Notes: generated from the letters alone by a model not told the origin. Counted from the stretch's first letter, positions 11,638 through 24,271 are shown. The stretch is DNA of 64,000 nt from Panopea generosa (GCA_029582155.1 CM055905.1:3275920-3339919); one strand, 5' to 3'. Program-made: numbers and translations.

Positions 11638-12734
11638 ATGACATTACCCATGCCTGGTCGAAGAAATAAAACAGGAAAGGGAACTGGAAAAGACAAAAAA
11701 AAAAACACACACCAAATCGGAAAGTTATATCACCGCTCAGCTTGGACATTACACGCGATAACAGACAGGGCGGTGAAACCGGTTTTACCAGCAGTAGTCA
11801 GACCATTACACGGGCAAAACAATCACAAAAATGTAAACAGCAAAAGCGATTTCATACGTCAACTGGATATTTTAACTTTGATAAAGCAAGTGACGCTTTC
11901 CCTAGCTATATTATGGCCACTAACATGAGCACGAATGGAACTTTGGCTGGAATGAATTTCCCACAACCAAATTATGGTGGTCATTTCATGCAATCTCCGC
12001 CATTTACACAGAAGTTTACACCACAGTTCAATTCAAATGTTGCATCCGCACCTGCTTGGGAAACAGAAATTATAGAGGATATCAAAATGATAAAACAATC
12101 AGTGTCCACAATCGACATTATGGAGAAAATAGTTAATAAAATAAATCAGAAAGTTGATAATCTCGAATCCAAAGTTAAACATATGGACACCAGAATTGCA
12201 GAAGTTGAATCGTCATGTTCTTTAACTTCACATGAAATAGATTCTACCAAGAAAACTATGAACGCTACTAAAACTGATATAGGCCAAATTAAAGAAAACC
12301 GTACAAAATTTGATGAAAATATAAAAACAATTGAGATGCAAAGCCAAAAACTCGACGCCAAGCTAAATGATCTCGAAGCCCACAGTATGAGTAAAAATAT
12401 GTTATTTTATGGTGTAAAAGAAAATGACGGCGAAAGTTGTGAAGATCTAATCTCAGACCTTATAAAAACAAATCTCGACATAAGCAACAACATCAGCCTT
12501 AACCGAGTTCACAGAATTGGAGCACGGACGGACAGAGGGACTATAGTTGCCAAATTTCACAACTATAAAGATAGAGAGCTAGTGAGAACTACCTCTTACA
12601 ATAAATTAAAAGAACTGAAAGCACTAAACTTGGGGATAGGCATCCAGCAAACCAAATCTGTTTTGGAAAAACGACGCACATTATATCCAGTAATGAAAAA
12701 GCAGCCGGAAACACCGTTAAATGGGCAGGAGTGA
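11638..12734 (+). pseudogene. LINE ORF1 (coiled coil + RNA-binding protein)
   Basis: The long frame from about 11742 to 12734 has a Ser/Thr-rich N-terminal part, a heptad-patterned coiled coil (roughly residues 105-215, DIKMIKQSVSTIDIMEKIV) and an RRM-like part (NMLFYGVKE, then LNRVHRIGAR, then TIVAKFHNYKDRELV), typical of LINE ORF1 nucleic-acid chaperones. No good ATG exists at its start. An upstream frame beginning at ATG 11638 or 11650 encodes a Lys/Arg-rich start (MPGRRNKTGKGTGKDKKK) and would join it through a run of 11 A at 11695-11705, so a slip in that run probably broke the ORF. At the 3' end the conserved KWAG continuation is in another frame, a second frameshift. Confidence 0.8.
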
Positions 12735-12816
12735 AACTTCTTGTGTGCAGTAGCAATGGGGGCAACTTTCAGGAAATTGCGAACTAGGACGGGCAGGAGG
12801 AATTTCAAATCGTAGC

Positions 12817-15800
12817 TTGAACATTAACAGGTTGATACGAAAAATAACAGATGATGATTTCATAACATTTATCAATGCATACGACATCTTATTACTTTGT
12901 GTAACATGGATTAATAAAAAACACAAACTTGATCTTAATATTAAAGGATATAACTGTTTCCATTTGTATGGAAACAAATCTCATGGAATTAAAAAAGGAC
13001 GTTTTAGCGGTGGAATTTCCGTTTATTTTCGTAGTAAACTTAAAGGTAAAATTTCACTTGTTGAAAAAAAAAATGAAAATGGTATAATTTGATTAAAAAT
13101 TAATCATCATATTTTTTTTTAATGAAGATGTTTATATTTGTAACTCATACATTCCACCAAATAACTTAAAAGTTTTTATTGATAAAGATTTTGAGGTTTT
13201 CGAAGAAACTGAAAAAGGCATAGTAAAATATAGTAAAATGGGTAAAACATATGTCACTGGGGATTTAAATAGCAGATCTGGGCAATTACTAGATTATTTA
13301 GAATTTGATAAGTATCTTGATAATGATGAGGAAGGGTTATTTTCAAGTGAAGATAACATTACACAGCGAAGTAACATTGATCACGTGGTTGACAACAATG
13401 CACGTAAACTTATTTCCATGTGAAAATCTACTGGTCACATAATTGCAAATGGTCGATTACATAAAGATAAGAATGTTGTTAACCATACATTTTGTTCATC
13501 ACGTGGTCTAAGTGTAACGGACTATTTACTATTCGACACGCTCAATATAAACACTATTCATAACTTTGAAATAATTGATTGGTCACCTTTTTCCGACCAC
13601 GCAGCAATTAGTTTCTGTTTTAAAAAATGTTATCGTGACAAACATGAGCAGCGCTCAAATGATATTGATATACAAAAACAAACTATTTTGGGATGAAACT
13701 AAATTACAAAATTTCAAAGATCTACTAGAAATTAAAATTGATAATCAAAACACTGAGGACATAAATGACGCGAACATTTCAATAGATACTCACAGTTGCA
13801 ATTTAACTAACTTCTTACGTGAAAATGCAATGAACATTTTTGGTGAAAAATTATTTATAAAAAACAAACACAGTAATGCAAAAAATAAAACACGATGGTT
13901 TGATGAAAATTGTGTTATGGCAAAACAAAAGTTTAAAACAGCAATAAATATTTTTTTAAAGAATAAAAATGATGAAAATAGAATAAAGTTTTGTAAATCG
14001 CGAACAAAATATAATAGAGTTCGAAAAGGGGCAAAGTTTAAATAAAAGAAAAAGCATAGTCAAAGGTTAGAAAGTATTGCTAAAACACAGCCGAGGAAAT
14101 TTTGGAAATCGGTTAAAAAAATGTTATAAGAAACCTAATGTTGAAAGCGATAATATAAAAATAGAAGATCTCTTTGATCATTTTAATCAACTTTACGGAG
14201 TAAATGATAATATTCCTGAACAAAAAGAATTTAATGATTTGATTGATGAGGAGCTTGATATGCCTATAACGGAACCAGAACTGCATCAGGCAGTATTCAA
14301 ACAAAACAATTTTAAATATGTAGGCCCTGACGAAATAACCGTTGAAATCATTAAAGCCTCATATGATATTATATCGCCTCATCTTTTACTATTATTTAAC
14401 AGATTATTTCAGAATGCAGAATATCCTAATAACTTGGGCACAGGTTATATTGTTCCCATCTTTAAAGGTGGTGACCCTTGGCAATCAAAGAATTACCATG
14501 GTATAACTTTAAATAATATTCTTGCAAAAATATATTCGCAAATTCTTCTAAATCGCTTGACAGTTTGGAATGAAAAATATGAAAAGATATCGAATTGTCA
14601 ATTCGGATTCCAAAAAGGAAAAAGCACTTTTGACTGTGTTTTCATTTTTCACGCCATAATTACCAAACTTTTAAATACAGGCAAGAAATAATACAGTGTG
14701 TTTATCGATTACGAGAAGTGTTTTAATAAAATAAATAGATCATTTTTATGGCAGAAATTATTGACAGGAGTGAGCACAAAAATGATTAAAGCAAAAAATC
14801 TATTCACTCAGTTGTACGCTCAGCAATTAAATATAATGATCAGACAACAACCGAACAAGTTCATTCGCAACTAGGGGTAAAGCAAGGGGACCGAAGCTCT
14901 GCTTTAATGTTTATGATGTTCGTAAATGATATAATGGCTAATATAAATACGAATTTAAATGATATTTTCTCAATTGAAGATATCAAACTTTTTCTTATTC
15001 TCTATGCAGACGACCAAGTGTTATTTGCAACGTCTCCGTCATCGTTACAGATTATGCTTAAGGACATAAAAAAATATTGTAATACGTATAGATTAAAAAT
15101 CAATACAAGTAAACCTGAAGTTATGATATTTCAAAAAAGTGGCAGGCACGTATCATATGACTTCTACTTATACAATAGAAGATTAGAAACAGTATCGTTG
15201 TTTAAATACTTGGGTGTTACATTTTTCAAAAACGGTGTTTGGAATAGGACACAAAAATGTATAGCGGAACATGCATCTAACTCTATGTACCGTCTGTTTT
15301 CGATTTTTAATCAATACGAATTTAAAACGAAAGAAAAATGTAACATGTTTGATAAACTAGTCTCTTCTGTATTACATTATTGTTCTGAAGTCAGGGGTGC
15401 AAATGGTGGAAAAGATATCAAACTTACAAAATTTTGCAGAAAAATACTTATTGTTAATAAGTCAACAAATCTTGAAGGCCTGTATGGAGAATTAGGTAGA
15501 GTACCACAAAAAATAATAAGAAAAATAAATATGATACGTTACTGGATACGAATTATAAAATTAAATAATAACTCTATTGTAAAAATAGTATAATATATGC
15601 TAAAGGATGACGCAAATAACAACATCAATTATAATGGTCTTAACTGGGCATCTCAAATAAAAAATATCCTGGAAACCCTAGGGCTGAATAATTTATGGGT
15701 AAACCAAGAACATAATACTGATATGATATTAGAATTACGTAAAACACGTATACTTGATCAATATAAACAATCATGGTATAGTACGATAAATAACTTCAAA

Positions 15801-16214
15801 AGACTATTATCTTATTGTCGATTTAAACACAATTTTATCTTAGAACCATATCTTGATATCATACAAGAAAATAAATTTAAAATTGCACTAAGTAGATTCA
15901 GGCTATCGTCACATAACTTAGAAGTAGAACGAAGGCGATATACAAACGTGGCTCGAGTCGATAGAGTTTGTAAAATATGTAATTGCAATTGTATTGAAAA
16001 TGAGTATCATTTTTTACTTGTTTGTCCTTCATACAGAAACTTACGAAAACAATACATGAGGCCGTATAATTGCAAATGGCCAAGCTTAAATAAATTTGAT
16101 AATCTCATGACATCAGAAAATAAAAAAGAAATATTAAATCTTTCGAAATTCATATACTTTGCAAATAAACAAAGAAATTACTTAGAACAACAACATTACC
16201 ATTCCCAGCAGTAA
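12817..16214 (+). pseudogene. LINE ORF2 (endonuclease-reverse transcriptase), broken
   Basis: Pieces in order: an AP-type endonuclease (GRFSGGISVYF near 13000; VTGDLNSRSG near 13252; SDHAAISF near 13594), reverse transcriptase fingers/palm (YVGPDEITVE near 14317; PIFKGGDPWQSKNYHGITLN near 14455; CQFGFQKGKST near 14600; FIDYEKCF near 14700; LGVKQGDRSS near 14873; catalytic YADD at 15003-15014), and a C-terminal knuckle CKICNCNCIENEYHFLLVC near 15970. Breaks include the stops at 13090, 13421-13423, 14043-14045, 14689-14691 and 15591-15593, plus frame changes. The palm Asp pair is intact, but the ORF cannot be translated through. Confidence 0.85.
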
Positions 16215-16540
16215 ATGTAATCACTAATTAACAATCATGTCTTTTATAACCATTTAACAATCTTTTGAGTATTTAGTTTAAAGCTTTCTCTTAGTTGTAA
16301 TTTTAAAATAAAAGTCTATGTTTTCTATGGCATTGTATTGTATGTAATATGTAGGCTAAAAGCATATTGTGTTTGCTTAATGCTGTATAACATTTGTTCT
16401 TGTTCTTGTTTAAGATTTATATGGTAACATTGTATGTGACACTCTTTTCTTTACTTTTCAATGTTTGCAATATAAATTGGTTTTATTTTGATTTCATCTT
16501 AAATTACAAAAACAAAATCAAATTAAGAATCAAATTAACT

Positions 16541-16937
16541 TAATTAATGCAACATACGGTATACAATTAAAGCAAACGTGTAACCAATTATAAACACACT
16601 CGCCAAATTATCATAACAAACTTCTCGCTCTTTAAGACAGTGGGAATATTATGAAAGGTAAAAATTTCGTCACACCTTTGAATGCGTGAACAAATATGGC
16701 AAACTTCTCTGATTTTCTTTATCTTTGATCAGCTGTTCGACCGAAAGGGGCGAAAAACACAGGTAGGTGTGTTGGCAGGACCTAATTTCTAATTCGACTG
16801 TTCAAGCTAACAGTGTTCTAGCCATCGGTGGTAGAACAATAGACATTAAATAGGAATTTGACTGGGACCGAGTTAGTTTTTCGAGCGATCTGTGGTGTTC
16901 CAGCCAACCGAGTTCGAAATATCGAAGTTCTACTGTA
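16541..16937. repeat. Interval after the LINE; dispersed-repeat-like sequence
   Basis: It contains GACCGAGTTAGTTTTTCGAG, then CCAACCGAGTTCGAAATATC and ends at the abrupt start of the duplicated block. The phrasing of near-repeated CCGAGTT blocks looks like the end of a dispersed element, but I cannot define its borders. No gene seen. Confidence 0.35.
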
Positions 16938-17307
16938 TATGAAACATTATGAATACACTAAGAAAATAGACGCTCGTATTATATCATCAATGTTAAATGT
17001 CTCTATCGACTCATCGAGGTATCAACGCTTGTATTATATTTTAGTTGATTTATCACTCTGCTTGTGTTTTTATATGTTGCATTTACATAATAAAACAATC
17101 ATAGCACGGGCCATTAATCCGTTATAGCGTATATAATAGAATTTAAATTTAATTTTTCTAATAGTATGTATTTTTGTCTTAAATTTAATAGCATAAAACT
17201 ATGTCACGACTTCATTGTAAGCCTTGAGTTACATTTATCTACTAATATTTAATTACAAGCAGCAACAGTTTTGTATACATTTAACATATTATGTAATTGT
17301 TTTACAG

Positions 17308-17696
17308 AAAAACAAGTGGCGTTCTCCGTTACTTCCCCAAACACCCAGCTTGTGAATGGCGTTTTACTATTCAACACAGTCATCACCAATATCGGAGGTG
17401 GATACAACGTACAGACGGGACAGTTCACGTGCACCGAGCCCGGATTTTATCTCTTCTCATTGACAATCATGGCCAATAGTAACAATGCTCATACTTACTG
17501 TTACATCAGACTTAATAAAACAAAAAAAGTTATCAGCTATGCTTACACTGCCGTGTATCAATCTTCTTCTGTGGATGTGATACCTGAGATAGATGTTGGA
17601 GATGTAGTGGATGTTGGTTGTTGTGGTTCCAGAAATTATGTTAACACGTCTGCTGCATACAACTTGTTTAACGGTGTTCTGATTACTGAACGTTAA
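17308..17696 (+). CDS. C1q-domain terminal exon, intact
   Basis: This exon encodes a complete globular C1q domain ending in a TAA at 17694-17696. An acceptor TTTTACAG ends at 17307, and the frame opens in phase 1 (two bases, then AAACAAGTGGCG...). Recognisable C1q features in order: VAFSV at the start, NIGGGYNVQTGQFTCTEPG (the Y-x-G-x-F-x-C-x-x-P-G core), FYLFSLTI, and the closing LFNGVLI. C1q domains assemble as trimers and bind diverse ligands; in bivalves they are an expanded family of secreted recognition proteins. AATAAA lies at 17765-17770. No collagen stretch, signal peptide or upstream exon can be assigned to it with confidence. The nearest upstream module is the dead TSP1 exon at 6729. 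The exon is exactly as long (389 nt) as the minus-strand C1q exon at 60510-60898. Confidence 0.9.
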
Positions 17697-17764
17697 TCAC
17701 CAACATCTACAACTTATGTTTGTAATAAAATGTTTGATTCATTTATATAATGAGTAAGTATTTG

Positions 17765-17770
17765 AATAAA
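17765..17770 (+). terminator. Poly(A) signal after the C1q exon
   Basis: AATAAA, 69 bases after the stop codon, within TTTGAATAAATCTTATC; the dead copy keeps the same context near 9097. Confidence 0.6.
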
Positions 17771-18076
17771 TCTTATCAAACAAGTATTGTTGTTTATTTA
17801 TTTATCGTAGTGTCGAACAATACTGATCGCATGTAATATGTTTCACCTTACCATCATCAATATGATATATCGAACAGAAGACAGAAAAACAGTTCTGGTC
17901 TTACATCTAGTACATTCCTATTGTCTTAATGTTCTATACAGCTGCCCACCTCCCCGTAACTATTCTGAATAAGGGTGTTATTTGTTAAACCAACAAGCTG
18001 GGTAAATACTTCAGTACTTGAGGCACATAGAGGTTAATATTGAATTTAGTCAAATAAATTCAGATACTTAATAGTA

Positions 18077-18147
18077 TCGATAGTGCAACAGCGGATAGCC
18101 TGTTGGCGGCACTGACCAGAGGTTGCGGATTATTGATCCAAGACACG
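18077..18147 (+). repeat. tRNA-like head, family 1, copy 2
   Basis: Counterpart of 9501-9570 within the duplicated block, with a more damaged B box (GATTATTGATCC). Satellite A starts about 215 bp downstream. Confidence 0.55.
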
Positions 18148-18359
18148 ACCCGATCCCACAACACTGTGTCCTTATTTTACTCAGGAAACGGACTCAAGAG
18201 CGATATATAACCTCTGGTTTCATTTCGCAATCGAACTAAAATGTATAAGTATAAACTAAATGACAATATACGTAAACACAAATAGAATATTGAAGTCACT
18301 TCTGGTTATGTCAATGTTGGTGACATTTTAGCATATAAAGTTCATAATAATTGTCAGTA

Positions 18360-19125
18360 GACACATAATATGGTAATGATTATTACGAGTGACACATAAT
18401 ATGATATTTATTGTCACGTGTGACACATACTATGGTGATAATTATCACGAGTGACACATAATGGGGTAATAATTATCACGAGTGACACATAGTGTGATAA
18501 TAATAATCACAAGTGACACTTTATATGGTAATTATTATCAAGATTAAAACAAAATGTATAGATAATTATCACTTATGACACATAATGTGGAAGTCATTGA
18601 CAAGAGTGACACATAATGTGATAATTATTGTCACGAGTTACACAAAATGTGATAAGAATTGTCACTTTGGACACATAATGTGGTAATACTTATCACGAGT
18701 GACACATACTGTGATAATAATTATCAGGAGTGACACATTATGTGGTAATAATAATTGTCACATGTGACACATAATTTGATAACAATTGTCAGGTGTGACA
18801 TATAATATGATAATAATTGTCACGTGTGATACATTATGTGGTTAAAAAATTATCACGAGTGACACATAATGTGGTAATTGTTATAAGGAGTGACACATAC
18901 TGTGATAGTTATTGTCACGTGTGACACATTATGTGATAATAATAGCCACTTGTGACACATGATATGATAATAATAGTCACGCGTGACTCGTAATGTGGTT
19001 ATGATTATCATGATTGAAACAAAATGTGGAAACCATTGACAAGAGTGAGACATGGTGTGGTAATCATTATCATAAGTGACACATAAAGTGGTAATAATTA
19101 TCACGAGTGACACAATGTAGTACTT
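18360..19125. repeat. Satellite A array 2 (~31 bp units)
   Basis: Same family as 9780-10680 but more diverged, with many GTGTGACACAT and AATTGTCACG variants. Both duplicate copies carry the array at the same place, but with unit order and length changed. Confidence 0.9.
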
Positions 19126-19390
19126 GTCATAATATTCGATCGCTCCCTTTGGGTTTCTTAATTGTTAATGTTTTATTCAATAAACATTAACTATTACATA
19201 ACCATGCCTGCCTGTAGCAGGGTACAGCAATGACGTAAATGACGTTGTTCGGTGACGTCATTTTACTGTTTTTTTTCTCAAAATATTCACCTGTGCGGTC
19301 AGCACACTTCCTGTGGCGGACTACCAATCTCAGATGACAAATCTGTTTTTGTGCCACTCCACCGTGAGTTGACGCCATATGTTGTGGGCG
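19126..19390. other. Linker with a 10-bp-arm hairpin and a CRE-like palindrome
   Basis: GTTAATGTTT (19164-19173) and AAACATTAAC (19182-19191) form a perfect hairpin with an 8-nt loop. TGACGTCA at 19253-19260 is a perfect CRE-type palindrome, with two further TGACGT half sites just upstream. A 63-codon minus-strand frame here (19187-19378) matches no family I know and is probably chance or repeat sequence. Confidence 0.5.
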
Positions 19391-19670
19391 GCAGTAGTTC
19401 TACTAATGAAAATGAATGGTAGTTATTGGTGGTTGTTAATTATTCAAATGAAGTTTGGTGGTAGTTAAATTTACTAATGAAGTTCGGTGGTAGTTAATTT
19501 TACGAATTAAGTTTGGTGGTAGTTAATTTTACTAATGAAGTTTGTTGGTAGTTAATTCTTCAAATGAAATTTGGTGGTAGTTAATTTTACTAATGAAGTT
19601 TGATGGTAATATATTCTAGTAATAAAGTTTGGTGGTAGTAAATTCTACATATTAAGTAAACGTAATCCCA
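19391..19670. repeat. Satellite D array 1 (~29 bp units)
   Basis: About nine units resemble AATGAAGTTTGGTGGTAGTT + AATTCTACT. The same family fills 47930-49440. Both arrays are followed by a related single-copy stretch starting AAGCTGTCT. Confidence 0.88.
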
Positions 19671-20100
19671 TTAAGCTGTCTCTTAATTTCTAGAATATCG
19701 GTGAATATGCGCTATGTTTGAGTAAAGTTACTTCAGTTATGTCGAGTTGTGTTGCTTCTACCTCGTGAGATATGGAACGTTGTCCTTATGCAGGATGAAA
19801 TCATAAACTGGAATGAGAGTCTTTTCTTTGCAAAACAATCAATTATATGTTAAGGTGGATAAATGAACAATCTCTTATAAGCATTATTAAATGAGTCTTT
19901 TGTTCACACTGGCAGGGATGATTGCTGGTTCCTGTTTTGTCCCAGAGTCGTAGAAACTCAACCAGTTCTCAACGGTTATCATTATCCTGTCTAATGTGTT
20001 TCGCCCTTTATCCCGTAACGTCACACGAGAATATTTTATCCCTCTTTTTTCCGTGATCCTTTAGAAGTCCTGGAACAAATCGAGAATGCATCAAGTCTGT
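19671..20100. other. Linker after satellite D
   Basis: No gene seen. A block with AAAACAATCA at about 19833 resembles the stretch after the other satellite D array (about 49551), which suggests both arrays belong to the same repeated unit. Confidence 0.45.
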
Positions 20101-20475
20101 ACAGTATCAACCTGTGACGAAAATTCGTTCAGAAAAAATCACAGGTCTATCTCGACCAGATGCCCAACTGGTGTGATTGTGCCGGTTTTTATAATAGCCT
20201 TTCATCCATGCCTTGTCATTCTCTAGCGACTCCCGCTCCTCTGATTATATTTTATTTGTTGTCATTTGATATATAAATACTGACACTCGACATAGAACTT
20301 CATGATTGCCCTGTTTTCATTTTGCACCTAACATATCGGAGAAAGTAAAACTGAAATATACAGATCCAGTACTACGGAAATGCGGATAAAGTGACTTGCA
20401 TAAGGACAACAGACATAGCCGTGGTGGATGATCGAACTCATGACTAAGCGATCCTGGGTCCGTGAAATATGTGCT
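20101..20475. repeat. Second duplicated block, copy 2
   Basis: Matches 10684-11130 and again ends in the family 2 tRNA-like segment (about 20393-20465, minus strand, with GATGATCGAACTCATGAC on the plus strand) before satellite B. Confidence 0.82.
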
Positions 20476-23270
20476 TTTATAACGTGTAGTGTAATACATC
20501 ATAATACAAGCACATGTGCTGTTATACAAGTAAACTACAATCACATGTACTGTAAAACAAGTAAACTACATCACATGTACTGTTATACATGTGAACTACA
20601 TCACATGTGCTGAAAAACAAGTGTACTGCATCACATGTGCTGCAATACAAGTAAACTACAATCGGATGTACTGCAATACAAATAAACTACGTCACATGCA
20701 CTGTAATACAAGTAAACTGCTATCACATGTACTGTTATAGAAGTAAACTACGTCACATGTGCTGTAATACAAGTAAATTACAATCACATGTACTGTAATA
20801 CAAGTAAACTACAGTCACATTTGCTGTAATGCAAGTAAACTACAATCAAATGTACTGTAATAAAAGTAAACTACATCACATTTGCTGTAATATAAGTAAA
20901 CAAAAATCACGTGAACAGTAATACAAGTAAACAAAAATCACATGTACAGTAATACAAGTAAACTTCATCACATTTTCTGTACTACCAGTAAACAACAAGC
21001 ACTTTTACTGTAAAACAAGTAAACTACAATAACATGTACTGTAATGCAGGTAAACTATAATTACAAGTAATGTAATACATATAAACTACATCACATGTAC
21101 TTAATATAAATAAACTACACCACATTTGCTGTAATACAAGTAAACTACAATCAAAAGTACTGTAATACATGTAAACTACAGCACATGTACTGTAAAACAA
21201 GTAAACTATAATCACATGTACTGTAATACATGTAAACTACAGCACATGTACTGTAATACAAGTAAACAACAATCACATGTGCTGTAATACAAGTTAACAA
21301 CAATCACAAGTACTGTAATACATGTAAACTACATCACATGTACTGTAATACAAGTAAACTAAAATCACAAGTACTGTTATAAATGTAAACTACAGCACAT
21401 GTACTGTAATACAAGTAAATTATAATCACATGTACTGTAATACATGTAAACTACAGCACATGTAATGTAATACAAGTAAACAACAATCACATGTGCTGTT
21501 ATACAAGTAAACTACAATCACAAGTACTGTAATACATGTAAACTTCATCACATGTACTGTAATACAAGTAAACAACACTCACATGTACTGCAATATAAAT
21601 AAACTACAATCACATGTACTGTAATACATGTAAACTACATCACATGTACTTAGTACAAGTACTCTACATCATATGTACTGTAATACAAATAAATTACAAT
21701 CACATGAACTGTAATACTTGTAAATTACTCCACATGTGCTGTAATACAAGTAAACTACACCATATGTGCTGTAATACAAGTAAACTACATTACATGTGCT
21801 GTAATATAAGTAGACTTCATTACATGTGCTGCAATAGAAGTAAAGTACATGACATGTGCTGTTATACATGTAAACTACAGTACATGTACTGTAATACAAG
21901 TAAACTACAATCACATGTACTGTAATACATGTAAACTACAGCACATGTACTGTAATACAAGTAAACAATAATCACATGTGCTGTAATACAAGTAAACTAC
22001 AATCACAAGTACTGTAATACATGTAAACTACATCTTATGTAATGCAATACAAGTAAACAACACTCACATGTACCGTAATATAAATAAACTACAATCACAT
22101 GAACTGTTATACTTTTAAACTACTTCACATGTGCTGTAATAAAAGTAAACTACACCATATGTGATGTAAAACAAGTAAACGTCATCACATGTGCTAAAAA
22201 TACAAGTAAACTACATCACATGTACAATAATACAAGTAAACTACATCACATGTGCTGTAATATAATTAAACTTCATCACATGTGCTGCAATAGAAGTAAA
22301 CTACATGACATGTGCTGTAATACAATTAAACTACATCACATGTACGGTAATACAAGTAAACTAGATCACATGTACTGAAATACAAGTAAACTACATCAAT
22401 TGTGTTGCTTTGCAAGTAAACTACATCACATGCACTGTATTACCAGTAAACTACATTACATGTGCTGTAATACAAGTAAACTACATCATATGTTCTGTAA
22501 TACAAGTTATCTACATGACATTTACTTTAATACAAGTTAACTACATCACATTTACTGTAATACAAGTAAATTGCATCACATGTGCTGCAATACTAATAAA
22601 CTACATCACATGTACTTTAATACAAGTATACTAAAACCAACTATGCTGTAATACAAGTTTACTACAGTCACATGTACTGTAATACAGATGAACTTGAATC
22701 ACTTGTATCGAAATACAAATTTACTACATCACATGTGTTTGAATAAACTACAACCTTATGTCCTGCTAATTAATGATATACAGATACATTAAATGGTAAG
22801 TACTGTTATTCAATAAGCATACAATCACATGTACTGAAATACAAGTAACATACACTCAGATACACTGTAATGCATGAAAACTACAAAAGCATGTACTCTA
22901 ATACAGATAAACTACTATCATATGTAATGTAAAACAAGTAGTATACATTCACATGTACTGAAATATATGTTACATACACTCAGATGTACAGTAATGGATG
23001 TAAACTACAAAATCATGTACTCTAATACAGATAAACTACTATCACATGTAATATAATACAAGTAGTATACAAACACATGTACTGAAATACAAGTAGCATA
23101 CACTCAGATGTACTGTAATGCATGTAAACTACAACCATATGTACTGAAATACTAATAACATACAATTGCATGTACTGTAACACAAGAAACATACACTCAG
23201 ATGTACTGTAATGCATGTAACTAAAACCACATGTACTGTAATACCCTGTCAGATAAACAGCAATCACATG
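20475..23270. repeat. Satellite B array 2 (~31 bp units)
   Basis: Roughly ninety degenerate units of ACATGTACTGTAATACAAGT + AAACTACATC. The right third (from about 22740) is more diverged, with unit variants ending in ACTCAGATG. Frames called here on either strand are repeat translations (for example repeated YYSTC on the minus strand). Confidence 0.93.
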
Positions 23271-24067
23271 TAGAGATAAACGTTCTTTCCCAAACTACGA
23301 ACATATACCTGTGGAGAAAGATAAGCGAATTACTTAACACAACATGTAATATATGAAGTAACATTTAGCAATCTGTAAATAACTGATACTGTTAAACAGG
23401 TAATCTACAATTACCTTCATTATACTACAGGTATATTACAATCACAGGTACTGTAATACAGGTAAACAACAATCACCTGCATTATTGTAACAAAATAGTT
23501 AGGTTGTTGTGGCCTAATTTAGTATCGTACGATGTTTGAGAGTTTGTTGTTTCATGATTTACACGAAATTCACTAAGGTATGTCCAGTATACAGCAAAAT
23601 CATCTTTGGGTGTAGTTGTGACGAGATGGATTGAGCATGTTACTGTTCCAATACATAACGGCAGATGGGTATGTGTATTTTATATTATTTAAATGTCTGA
23701 TATATATATTTTTGACATAATCAGATCTAAATAAGGTGTATAAATTGTTCATATCCATTCCGACGATAATGTCTGTAATTTACTACACATCCATGGTACT
23801 GAGAAGCGTTATGTTAGAATACAGGCCGAGGAATCTGAGAACGTATTTTGAGCTGTTGATATTGTGTTTACGATGAAGTATTGAGCTTCACCATGTTAGA
23901 ATTGATTGATATGTGTAATTAAATTTTGTAGTTGCTTATTCTGATATTCACAAAGTGAATAGATACAGAATTGATCTGTAATTGTTGATTTTATAAATGA
24001 GGGTCATGTAGAGATATAATTGCTATTCTGAGATTGACGGAGGGTCGTATATGAGATGTTGTTTAAA
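23271..24067. other. Interval without recognisable features
   Basis: Degenerate satellite B traces occur up to about 23480. The rest is AT-rich sequence with no exon, RNA gene or repeat that I can name. Confidence 0.45.
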
Positions 24068-24240
24068 CTGCCATGAAACTGTTAGATGGTAAAAATTGAA
24101 TGAAATGTTAAGATATGTTGATGAATCTACCATGAAACTATTAGATGGTTAGAACTGAATGCACTATTATCATATATTGATAAAAATACAATGAAACTGA
24201 TAGATGGTAAGCAATAGACGCCATGTCATTACATATTTGA
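24068..24240. repeat. ~60-bp tandem repeat, three units
   Basis: Three copies share CCATGAAACTGTTAGATGGT-like cores at about 24071, 24129 and 24190. Confidence 0.75.
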
Positions 24241-24271
24241 GTAACTAGTAAATCTGAGTTTATATATATAT

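Larger units (their letters stand above)
11490..16540 (+). mobile_element. Decayed non-LTR retrotransposon (LINE)
   Basis: A plus-strand two-ORF element: an ORF1 of the coiled-coil/RNA-binding kind, then a broken endonuclease-reverse transcriptase ORF2 ending in a Cys/His knuckle, then an AT-rich 3' tail. It directly follows satellite B on the left. Ends were not resolved to the base: I saw no clear target-site duplication. Several stops and frameshifts mean this copy is dead. The clade (CR1/L2-like or L1-like) is not settled. Confidence 0.78.
16938..18360. repeat. Duplicated block, copy 2 (matches 8282-9780)
   Basis: Same order as copy 1: intron-like lead, C1q exon, 3' flank with poly(A) signal, tRNA-like segment, then satellite A. 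It holds the intact C1q exon. Small indels distinguish the two; for example, copy 1 has a ~90-bp stretch around 9220-9310 that is missing here. Confidence 0.85.

Noticed and set aside
17297-17479. 60-codon frame overlapping the C1q exon
   Set aside because: Shadow of the C1q frame; starts inside the intron before the acceptor.
19187-19378. 63-codon minus-strand protein
   Set aside because: No recognisable domain, lies in linker sequence between satellites, and no splice or promoter support.
20475-23270. Small Cys/Tyr-rich peptides encoded in satellite B
   Set aside because: Frames such as repeated YYSTC are periodic translations of the 31-bp unit with random starts.
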